Source: JAHDFB01 sp965658745 | GTDB taxonomy: Bacteria; Bacteroidota; Bacteroidia; Chitinophagales; Saprospiraceae | Reading direction: 5' to 3' | NCBI GenBank assembly: GCA_965658745.1 | Contig: CBFHTK010000002.1 | Location: 124,001-188,000 of the forward strand | Length of the DNA stretch: 64,000 nucleotides | Notes under the pieces: model-generated | What the model was told of the DNA's origin: nothing | The model's database searches: none | Seen by the model: the letters and a program-made list of their open reading frames with translations, nothing else | In this document: positions 57,503 through 64,000 of the stretch, piece by piece | Numbering within the stretch: the stretch's first letter is position 1 | Layout: each line of letters starts with the position of its first letter | Translations under genes and position numbers: made by a program

Positions 57503-60500
57503 ATGGATCTTATGGAAAAATCAAATCTTAAATTAAATTATGCAATCAAAAGTTTGAGCAGCTTATTGTTTTTGTTCCTTTTGGTTGGTAACTCGAGCAT
57601 TTATGCTCAATGTGCCCTTGGTGTCAATCTAGAAACACAAGTATCGCTTGACCAAGATTGTCAGGCAGAAATAACACCTGAAATGGTATTAAACGATCAA
57701 AGTACCTCTTGCCCTGGAGGGATTTTTAGTGCAGTGGTTACAGACCTTAACGAGGTGCCAATTCCGTCTTCACCAATTGTTACTAGCGATTACATCGATC
57801 AGACACTTATTGTGGAAATCACTGATGAGGTTAGTGGTAATACAGCATGGGGCTATCTTCTAATCGAGGATAAACTTGCTCCAGTATTTGATTGTGTGGA
57901 CGTTACGGTTGGTTGCTCTGACGTTGCAAGTTTTGTACCAAATGTTAGTGACGGATGTGACCCTAACCCGACAGTAATGTTATTATCACAGTCGGAAGTT
58001 GTTTTAAATTGTGACCCTGACTATATCAAGGAAATTACACGCGTGTATCAGGCAACTGATGCAAGTGGTAATGTTTCAGCGACTTGTTCTCAAGTTATTA
58101 CAGTGGAGAGAGTTGACTTTACAACATTAGCTTTTCCTGATGATTTGTCGCAAGGTGGCGGTAATCCAATACAATGTGACGAATCTTATCCTGTCGATTC
58201 AGAAGGAAATCCTGATCCGTCGTTTACTGGAGTTCCCACTATAAATGGTGCAAGTATATTTCCTAATACCGACTTATCTTGTAACACTGTGGTATCATAT
58301 AATGATTTAGTATTACCTACAATTGAGGGTGTTCAAAAAATTATGAGAGAGTGGATTGTGAATGAGTGGTTTTGTAATACCAGCAATATGGTTACATATA
58401 TTCAAATAATTGAGATTGTTGATGATGAAGGCCCCGTTGTATCTGATTGTCCAGATGATTATACGGTTTCAACATCAGCTGGGACGAATTGTGAGGCAAT
58501 CATTATTCTTCCATCTCTTACTGCAACAGATGCTTGTGGTACTGTAAGCGCTGTGGATGTAGTCTATCCTGGTGGATTTCTAAATAATAGTAATGGCGGG
58601 TTAGTTGTCTTGCCTCTCGGTGTGAATGCGGTTACTTACACATTGTATGATAACCATAATAATACTTCGACTTGCACGTTCAATGTTACTGTTGAAGACA
58701 ATACTCCACCCGTTGTAGTTTGTGATCAAAATACAGTTGTGAGTCTTTCGATTGACGGTACAGCGATTGTTAACGCTTTTTCTTTTGATGATGGTTCTTA
58801 TGATGATTGTACGGACGTTGAGTTTTCTGTAAGAAGAATGGACAATGGCGGCTCTTGTGATTTTGATGATACATTTAGCCCAACGGTAACGTTTTGCTGT
58901 GCTGACATTGGATCAGATGTTATGGTTATCTTACGAGTAGTTGATGAGTATGGTAACCTGAATGAATGTATGGTAAACGTTGAGGTACAAGATAAATTAC
59001 CTCCAGCAATTACTTGTCCACCGAACCTTACAGTAGACTGTGGTACTCCTTTTGATCCTGAAGATTTAGCAATTGATTTTGGATCTGCGGATGCAGCGGA
59101 TAATTGTTCTTTCACAATGACTGAAACTTCATCTATCAATCTTGATCAATGTGGTGTTGGTACGATTGTCAGAATATTTACAGCAACTGATCCTAATGGT
59201 TCTGTACAATGTACACAAATTATAACATTTGTAAACAATGAGCCTTTTGTTGAATCTGATATAACATGGCCAAGTGATGTAACGATTAACGATTGTGTTG
59301 ATCCTTCTACTCTTCATCCAGATCAGACAGGTTATCCTGCATTTACAGAAGATGCTTGCGATGCTGTAGGTTTCGATTGGGATGATAAGACATTTACAGT
59401 TGTTAATGGGGACAATGCATGTTTCAAAATAATCAGAACTTGGGAAGTACTTGACTGGTGTCAAAATAACAATGGTAATTACCAAACTTGGACTTACCAG
59501 CAGACAATTAAAGTTACTAATACGGATGATCCTGTATTTACTGGTACATATGAAGATTTAATGGAGTGTACATTTGATGAAGAATGTCTTGACGGATTCA
59601 TCGCACTAGGTGCAGAAGCAGGTGATGCATGTACAGATGAATTGATTTGGTCTTATCAAATTGACGCATTCAATGACGGAAGTTTTGATATTATCTCAGA
59701 TGTTTCAATTGGCGAGTCAGTTGATGCTTCGGGTACATATCCAATAGGAAATCACAGAATTGTATATATAGCTGAAGATGGATGTGGAAATCAAGTTTCA
59801 CAAACTCAGTTGTTCTCTATAGTAAATTGTTTAACACCTACACCATTCTGCCTTGATGGTTTAGCTATCGAGCTTATGCCAGTTGACACAGATGATGACG
59901 GTGAAGCTGATTTTGGAATGGTTGATGTGTTGGCAAGTGATTTTGACGCTGGTTCTTTCCACCAGTGTGGACTTCCAGTGACAGTTTCTTTCTCTGCTGA
60001 ACCATTGGATACGAGTAGAACCTACACGTGTGATGATTTAGGTGAGAATACAGTTGAAATTTGGGCGCATGCATTTTTACCAAACGGAGATATCTTACAA
60101 GATTTCTGTATTGCATCACTTGATATTCAAGCGAATAATGGAATTTGTGACGGTGCCACAAGTAGTACAGTAGTTGTAATAGAAGGAGATATTGAAAATG
60201 AAATGAGTGAGAAGGCTAGCGATGTAAATCTTTCTTTGATAGGAAGCGAGTTTGTTACTACCACAAATACAGATGGCGCTTACTCTTTCCCTGCAATGCC
60301 AATTGGTGGAGCATATGAATTGATTCCTAACAAGCCAGAAGATGATCACCTAAATGGTATCACGACTTTGGATATTATAGTAATTCAGAAGCATATTTTA
60401 GGTCTAGAGATTCTAGATTCTCCTTATAAGGTGATTGCAGCTGATGTAAATAACGATGAGAAAGTATCTGGTGCAGATATAATCGGACTAAGAAAGCTAA

Positions 60501-61420
60501 TCTTAGGAGTATACGAACAGTTCCCTGCCAATGATGATTGGAGATTTGTTGACAAGGCATATACTTTCCTTAATTCAGAGAATCCTTTGAATGAGGACTT
60601 CACTGAAACTTATGAGATCCAGTCACTTAATGCAGATATGGAAATTGATTTTGTTTCTATTAAAGTGGGTGATGTAAATAGCACTGCGAAAGTGAATTTC
60701 GATAGTCAGAATGCTGACACTAGATCAGCTGAAGTATTTACTATGAGTGCAAATGACAAGGCATTTGAAGTAAATGAAGAAGTTGTATTGGAATTGACTG
60801 CTTCAGAAGCTTCTGAGCTGTATGGAATGCAATATACAATGAAGTTCAACGATATGTACTTGGCATTTGATCGAATTGAATCTACAAGATTTGATATGAC
60901 ACCAAACGTAAACATTGGATTGAATAGAATCGATCAAGGTATTGTTTCTGTATCTGTTTCAGATTCTAGATTGATAGATATTGATTCTGATGAAGTATTG
61001 TTTAATGTATACTTCACAGCAAATAGAGCTGGACAATTGAGTGGAAATGTAACATTGAACTCAGATGTAACTACGGCAGAAGCTTACGATGAAAATCTAG
61101 AAGTAATGGACATGAATGTTGAATTCAGGAACAATGAAGGTGAAGAAGTTACTTCATCTCCGTTTGTACTGTATCAAAACGTACCGAATCCATTTGGTGT
61201 AACTACAAACATCAGCTTTAATTTACCTAAGTCTACTACTGTGAATTTCTCAGTATTTGACGTAGCAGGTAAGTTAGTATACAATACAACAGGACTTTAT
61301 TCTAAAGGAATGAATTCAATTGAATTGAATGTAGCTGATTTAGCAACTACTGGAGTACTTTACTACCAGATAGAAACAAAAGAGCAAACAGCAACTCGTA
61401 AAATGGTTGTCTTAAAATAA
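57503..61420 (+). CDS. Giant T9SS protein with HYR-like repeats, dockerin-like pair and cohesin-like domain (paralogue)
   Basis: 1305 residues; the ATG at 57503 or the one at 57512 starts a signal peptide ending SIYAQ. HYR-like repeats (DKLAPVFDCVDVTVGCSD; DKLPPAITCPPNLTVDC) match those of the 2125-residue protein in order, including SFDDGSYDDCTDVEFSVRR against SFDDGSHDGCGPIGFSVKR. Residues about 946-1020 hold the dockerin-like pair (HLNGITTLDIIVIQKHILG; DVNNDEKVSGAD then IIGLRKLILG), about 1076-1210 a cohesin-like sandwich (LYGMQYTMKFNDMYLAFD), and the end a type A T9SS sorting domain (FVLYQNVPNPFGVTTNISF). No P domain is evident. It probably arose by duplication of the neighbouring gene or the reverse, with loss or gain of modules. 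Confidence 0.85.
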   Translation: MDLMEKSNLKLNYAIKSLSSLLFLFLLVGNSSIYAQCALGVNLETQVSLDQDCQAEITPEMVLNDQSTSCPGGIFSAVVTDLNEVPIPSSPIVTSDYIDQTLIVEITDEVSGNTAWGYLLIEDKLAPVFDCVDVTVGCSDVASFVPNVSDGCDPNPTVMLLSQSEVVLNCDPDYIKEITRVYQATDASGNVSATCSQVITVERVDFTTLAFPDDLSQGGGNPIQCDESYPVDSEGNPDPSFTGVPTINGASIFPNTDLSCNTVVSYNDLVLPTIEGVQKIMREWIVNEWFCNTSNMVTYIQIIEIVDDEGPVVSDCPDDYTVSTSAGTNCEAIIILPSLTATDACGTVSAVDVVYPGGFLNNSNGGLVVLPLGVNAVTYTLYDNHNNTSTCTFNVTVEDNTPPVVVCDQNTVVSLSIDGTAIVNAFSFDDGSYDDCTDVEFSVRRMDNGGSCDFDDTFSPTVTFCCADIGSDVMVILRVVDEYGNLNECMVNVEVQDKLPPAITCPPNLTVDCGTPFDPEDLAIDFGSADAADNCSFTMTETSSINLDQCGVGTIVRIFTATDPNGSVQCTQIITFVNNEPFVESDITWPSDVTINDCVDPSTLHPDQTGYPAFTEDACDAVGFDWDDKTFTVVNGDNACFKIIRTWEVLDWCQNNNGNYQTWTYQQTIKVTNTDDPVFTGTYEDLMECTFDEECLDGFIALGAEAGDACTDELIWSYQIDAFNDGSFDIISDVSIGESVDASGTYPIGNHRIVYIAEDGCGNQVSQTQLFSIVNCLTPTPFCLDGLAIELMPVDTDDDGEADFGMVDVLASDFDAGSFHQCGLPVTVSFSAEPLDTSRTYTCDDLGENTVEIWAHAFLPNGDILQDFCIASLDIQANNGICDGATSSTVVVIEGDIENEMSEKASDVNLSLIGSEFVTTTNTDGAYSFPAMPIGGAYELIPNKPEDDHLNGITTLDIIVIQKHILGLEILDSPYKVIAADVNNDEKVSGADIIGLRKLILGVYEQFPANDDWRFVDKAYTFLNSENPLNEDFTETYEIQSLNADMEIDFVSIKVGDVNSTAKVNFDSQNADTRSAEVFTMSANDKAFEVNEEVVLELTASEASELYGMQYTMKFNDMYLAFDRIESTRFDMTPNVNIGLNRIDQGIVSVSVSDSRLIDIDSDEVLFNVYFTANRAGQLSGNVTLNSDVTTAEAYDENLEVMDMNVEFRNNEGEEVTSSPFVLYQNVPNPFGVTTNISFNLPKSTTVNFSVFDVAGKLVYNTTGLYSKGMNSIELNVADLATTGVLYYQIETKEQTATRKMVVLK

Positions 61421-61459
61421 TACCTAATAGGTAAAAGATTGTTTACTGTTTTTGGGATG

Positions 61460-61498
61460 GGATCCCGATCCATAAAGTTGGATCGGGTCCTTTTTTTT
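61460..61498 (+). terminator. Intrinsic terminator after the 1305-residue protein gene
   Basis: CCCGATCC (with flanking GGA) pairs with GGATCGGG (with flanking TCC), then eight Ts. It is preceded by a GTTTTTGGGATGG sequence, as at the paralogue's terminator. Confidence 0.85.
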
Positions 61499-61652
61499 GC
61501 CTAAATGGGATTAGGCTTTGTATCTCAACAACACTATTGAGTACTCGATTTTTCCTCAAGCTAGAGGTAGAGACTCTCCAGTCAGTGATTTTTGTATTTA
61601 TTACTTGACAAAGATTGGCAATATCATTATCTGTGATGAAAATCTAGATTAT

Positions 61653-62059
61653 ATGGGAAAGTCAGCAGCCACAGTGGGAGATTCAGTTGCAGATCCATTA
61701 CCTCCTGTATTGACCGGAATGGGAAGTTTACATGTTTTTATAGGGAAAAAACCAGTTTAGAAGGGAATTCCGGCAGCTGGGATCCCAGGATTACATACTG
61801 CCAAAAGGTTAGTGATGGTGTCATAAAGGGCCTAGAATCTGCGTCTAAGGCAGCATCAGGTACTCCTGCAGCGCTAGTCGCAATTGCGGCAGAAAATGCT
61901 GGTAAGGCAGCTGCTTTAGCAAGCATGGGAAGTACGATTTCCAGATTGGGAGCAATGGCGATTATTCACATGTGCAGCACTCCACTTCCTATACCACCAC
62001 ATGGGCCTGGGGTTGAATTGTCGAAGAATTTGCGAAGTCCAAAGACCGTAAGCTCATAA
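61653..62059 (+). pseudogene. Decayed PAAR-domain (spike tip) protein gene
   Basis: The ATG at 61653 opens MGKSAATVGDSVADPLPP, then LTGMGSLHVFIGKK, a recognisable PAAR-type start. The frame stops at TAG right after an A6 run (about 61744-61751). One base frameshifted, it continues for about 100 codons: SWDPRITYCQKVSDG, an Ala-rich helical linker (LESASKAASGTPAALVAIAA), then IIHMCSTPLPIPPHGPGVEL, the typical second PAAR half. It then stops after LSKNLRSPKTVSS, short of a full PAAR end. PAAR proteins cap the spike of T6SS or related contractile systems and often carry toxins. No other contractile-system gene is in the window. It is either an inactive remnant or a sequencing frameshift. Confidence 0.7.
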
Positions 62060-62378
62060 TCAAAATGGTAAAATTACAAAATGATCCTTTTTATGTGGAG
62101 TGTAATAAGGTTGCAACATTCAAAGCAGAAATGGACAAGATTAGAGATAAGTAGGACGCTGCTATGGAAAAAGAATAGTAGAAAGATGAAATATATTCTT
62201 GGACACACTATACGAGATTAGAGTTACGAGAATAAGATTGAAGAAGCACTAAGCATTGATTTTCTGGTATTGATCAATACAGAAAGCTACTATGTGTGAA
62301 CTAATGATGAAGCTTTATTCTTTTTCTTTGTTTAAGCTGATAAATTATAGCAGATTTGCGCTCCTGAGATATGGAAAC
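62060..62378. other. 319-base region downstream of the PAAR remnant
   Basis: It contains one short open stretch (from 62067, MVKLQNDPFYVECNKVATFK, 29 codons) that could be the last trace of a C-terminal extension or of an immunity gene, but nothing is recognisable. A 14-base palindrome GTATTGATCAATAC lies near 62268. Otherwise no features. Confidence 0.35.
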
Positions 62379-62466
62379 GGAGGATTGGCCGAGTGGCTTA
62401 AGGCGCACGCTTGGAAAGCGTGTATGCGTGAGAAACGTATCGAGGGTTCGAATCCCTCATCCTCCG
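62379..62466 (+). tRNA. tRNA-Ser (anticodon GGA)
   Basis: An 88-base class II tRNA. The acceptor arms are GGAGGAT and ATCCTCC with a G discriminator. The anticodon stem is CACGC/GCGTG around loop TTGGAAA, so the anticodon GGA is at 62413-62415. A long variable arm follows, and the T arm is GAGGGTTCGAATCCCTC. CCA is not encoded. It reads UCC/UCU. Confidence 0.97.
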
Positions 62467-62480
62467 CAACAAATCATCTA

Positions 62481-62501
62481 AGCCGCGCAAGCGGCTTTTT
62501 T
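62481..62501 (+). terminator. Intrinsic terminator after tRNA-Ser
   Basis: GCCGC and GCGGC form a stem around loop GCAA, followed by TTTTTT. Confidence 0.85.
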
Positions 62502-62509
62502 GTTGGTAC

Positions 62510-62597
62510 CTAGCTTCACAAAACGAAGTTTTGATGAAGGTAGTAGTAACAAAAAAGGAATAGATGATTTGTTGCGTTTTACTCCCCTCTGGGATGG
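62510..62597 (+). repeat. Direct repeat copy 1 (88 bp)
   Basis: It starts CTAGCTTCACAAAACGAAG and ends CTCTGGGATGG. It matches copy 2 at a constant offset of 148 bases, without indels and with a handful of substitutions. It contains a hairpin (CTTCA...TGAAG around AAAAC/GTTTT). Confidence 0.75.
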
Positions 62598-62657
62598 GCG
62601 CAGCCAATCCCAATTTCCAATAAAGTAGTTCCTCAGCAATTGTGAGTTGAATCTGAG

Positions 62658-62745
62658 CTAGCTTCACAAAACGAAGTTTTGATGGAGGTAGTAATTACAA
62701 AAAAGAAATAGATGGTTTGTTGCGCTTTACCGCCATCTGGGATGG
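62658..62745 (+). repeat. Direct repeat copy 2 (88 bp)
   Basis: Second copy, starting CTAGCTTCACAAAACGAAG and ending ATCTGGGATGG. Differences from copy 1 include GATGGAGG for GATGAAGG and AATTACAA for AGTAACAA. The start hairpin is kept in imperfect form. Confidence 0.75.
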
Positions 62746-62809
62746 CCGTAGTACCCCATTCTTCATCAACTTAAGATTACTTTTGACTGTCAGCATTTAC
62801 AGACGAATA

Positions 62810-63373
62810 CTACCTTTTCGACCTTGCGACCTTGAGCTTATAGTCTGCGCTCACATTTCCTTTTCGAATCGCATCAAGTTTACGTTGAACCATTCGTTTC
62901 TTTATGGGCTTAAGTTTCTCAGTGAATAAAACGCCCTCTATATGATCGTATTCATGTTGTATAACTCGCGCGTTGATCCCTGAGTAAGTTTCAATAAATT
63001 CATTAAAATTTTCATCTTGATACCGAATCTTAATTGACTCTTGTCTTTCCACATCTCCACGCACATGCGGAATACTCAAACAACCTTCCTCATAAGCCCA
63101 TTCTTCACCATCTTCTTCTAGAATTTCGGCGTTGATAAAGACTTTCTTAAAGCCTGTTTCTTCGGAATCTTCCTGTAAAATCTGTTCAGAATCAATTACA
63201 AAAAGTCTGACACTTTTTCCCACTTGTGGAGCCGCAATGCCAACACCGCTTGCTTGATACATAGTCTCCCACATGTTAGATATTAAATCCTGAAGTTCTG
63301 GGTAATCAGGAGTTATTTGTTGACATTTCTTACGAAGTACAGGCTGTCCGTATGTGTAAACTGGTAAAATCAT
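62810..63373 (-). CDS. def: Peptide deformylase
   Basis: Removes the N-formyl group from nascent proteins. I favour MILPVYTYGQPVLRK as the start (63373; 187 residues), the usual N-terminus in this phylum; an ATG 7 codons upstream (63394) overlaps the end of ruvX by 8 bases and is an alternative. The three deformylase motifs are intact: GVGIAAPQ (near residue 43-50), EEGCLS (zinc Cys98), and QHEYDH (zinc His140 and His144, catalytic Glu141). The C-terminal tail is basic. It forms an operon with ruvX. Confidence 0.96.
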   Translation of the reverse strand: MILPVYTYGQPVLRKKCQQITPDYPELQDLISNMWETMYQASGVGIAAPQVGKSVRLFVIDSEQILQEDSEETGFKKVFINAEILEEDGEEWAYEEGCLSIPHVRGDVERQESIKIRYQDENFNEFIETYSGINARVIQHEYDHIEGVLFTEKLKPIKKRMVQRKLDAIRKGNVSADYKLKVARSKR

Positions 63374-63386
63374 AATATTCTTAATG

Positions 63387-63797
63387 TTATTCATGTCCTA
63401 GATAGCGACGCAAAATTATAACAGCGCTATACATATCTAGGTTTCCTTTCTCTTGTCGTTTTTTACGACTTTTTATTGATTGCTGCATCAAACGCATCCC
63501 GTCTCTTGAAGAGAATTCCTCGTCACAAGTGTCGATTGTAATTGCAGGATAAAGCTTTAGCAGTTTAGCAATCATACCGTCAATTTCAGCGCAAAGATAA
63601 GTGTTGTTTCCATCTTTATGACGCGGATAGCCAAATACGATTTTCTCTACAGAATTCGCTGAGAGATACGTCTCAACATATTGAAGTAAATCAGATGTGG
63701 ATACTTTATCCAAAGGAGAAACGATAATTTGCATTTCATCGGTGACCGCCAAGCCAGTGCGTTTTCCTCCGTAGTCTATTCCTAGTATCCTTGCCAA
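63387..63797 (-). CDS. ruvX: RuvX/YqgF family putative Holliday junction resolvase
   Basis: 136 residues with an RNase-H-like fold. The N-terminus MARILGIDYGGKRTGLAV carries the catalytic Asp8. VFGYPRHKDGN matches the conserved (V/I)xGxPxxxxG segment, with Arg in place of the usual Leu, and CDEEFSS supplies the second acidic site. The final acidic region is GNLDMYSAVIILRRYL, close to the family's DxxAAxxILQ. It acts in pre-16S rRNA processing and/or DNA repair. Downstream def follows directly. Confidence 0.93.
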   Translation of the reverse strand: MARILGIDYGGKRTGLAVTDEMQIIVSPLDKVSTSDLLQYVETYLSANSVEKIVFGYPRHKDGNNTYLCAEIDGMIAKLLKLYPAITIDTCDEEFSSRDGMRLMQQSIKSRKKRQEKGNLDMYSAVIILRRYLGHE

Positions 63798-63953
63798 ACT
63801 TCTTATTGATGGGTGTTAGTTAGTAATTCTCATTTACTAACTCAAATCTGCTTAGAATAATTCAATTTGCAGGAATTATAGCGAATAAAGTCTTTAGAAA
63901 ACAGATATAGTTTTGAGTGTTGAATGCTTATTGCTAGTTTAATATTTTTGGTT

Positions 63954-64000
63954 TGGGGGTGCCCCTGCGGGTCGGGCTATCCGGCACTCTCTTCACTGCG
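63954..64000. repeat. GC-rich repeat-like sequence at the right edge (truncated)
   Basis: GGGGGTGCCCCTGCGGGTCG and GGGCTATCCGGCACTC are far richer in G+C than the surroundings and can pair (GGGG...CCCC; CCTGCGGG). From memory, a very similar CGGGTCGGGCTATCC sequence is dispersed in many Bacteroidota genomes, as a REP-like repeat. It continues beyond the window. Confidence 0.4.

Larger units (their letters stand above)
62467..62809. other. 343-base region after tRNA-Ser, with terminator and direct repeats
   Basis: It holds a hairpin terminator just after the tRNA and two copies of an 88-base repeat, then the end of def. No gene is supported; an open frame on the minus strand across the tRNA is an artefact. 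Confidence 0.6.

Noticed and set aside
61738..61926. A 62-codon minus-strand open frame, Ala-rich
   Set aside because: It is antisense to the Ala-rich linker of the PAAR remnant, whose plus-strand frame gives a recognisable product.
62398..62667. An 89-codon minus-strand open frame across tRNA-Ser
   Set aside because: It reads antisense through the tRNA (RMRDSNPRYVSHAY is the usual false translation of a serine tRNA) and through the direct repeats.
1..64000. CRISPR array, prophage or complete insertion sequence
   Set aside because: No regularly spaced short repeats, no phage structural or integrase genes and no transposase frame were seen; the only mobile-like items are the MITE-like element and the repeats near tRNA-Ser.

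Overview
The window reads as a chromosomal segment of a Bacteroidota bacterium, most likely of the Saprospiria type (Lewinella/Haliscomenobacter-like). Four things point that way: at least six secreted proteins end in type IX secretion (T9SS) sorting domains; an SprB-like adhesin is paired with a PorP/SprF protein; genes lack Shine-Dalgarno sites and carry Bacteroidota -7 boxes (TAnnTTTG); and the dockerin-like repeats have the style seen in saprospirial surface proteins. The DNA is AT-rich. The lineage is inferred, since there is no rRNA in the window.

Layout. 0-8 kb: the start of a truncated gene, a BtuB-like TonB receptor, then a tightly packed PBP1a / HEAT-cyclophilin lipoprotein / gcvT operon. 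8-12.8 kb: a small lipoprotein, a 5'-truncated speE facing away from an unknown gene plus speD, yceD-rpmF, ridA-trpS, and a convergent FAH-family hydrolase. 13-20 kb: a 1625-residue T9SS protein with five repeated modules, a DUF1801 protein, a 175-bp MITE-like element and a secreted esterase. 20.5-32 kb: M16 peptidase and GT39 (minus strand), metG-lnt, metK and gcvP. 32-44 kb: a T9SS metallopeptidase, a giant outer-membrane protein, a T9SS animal-type haem peroxidase, an LpxL-like acyltransferase and a glycosylasparaginase. 44-61.4 kb: a LuxR-type regulator behind a sigma-54-like promoter, then a T9SS surface cluster. The cluster holds an SprB-like protein with three cohesin-like modules, PorP/SprF, a small unknown secreted protein, and two giant paralogues that each carry a dockerin-like pair plus a cohesin-like domain. 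61.4-64 kb: a decayed PAAR spike gene, tRNA-Ser(GGA), two 88-bp direct repeats, def and ruvX, and a GC-rich repeat-like edge.

How it fits together. Housekeeping genes (wall synthesis, translation, one-carbon/SAM metabolism, lipoprotein acylation) are interspersed with a heavy investment in secreted surface proteins. The glycine cleavage genes are split (gcvT at 6.7 kb, gcvP at 29 kb). metK supplies SAM, which SpeD decarboxylates, but the neighbouring SpeE has lost its N-terminal half. The most interesting region is 44-61.4 kb, where one polypeptide with cohesin-like folds and two with dockerin-like repeats, all T9SS clients, could form a non-cellulosomal surface assembly. That is a hypothesis from domain content; binding cannot be read from sequence. 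Mobile or decayed DNA is limited to the MITE-like element, the PAAR remnant and the repeats beside tRNA-Ser.
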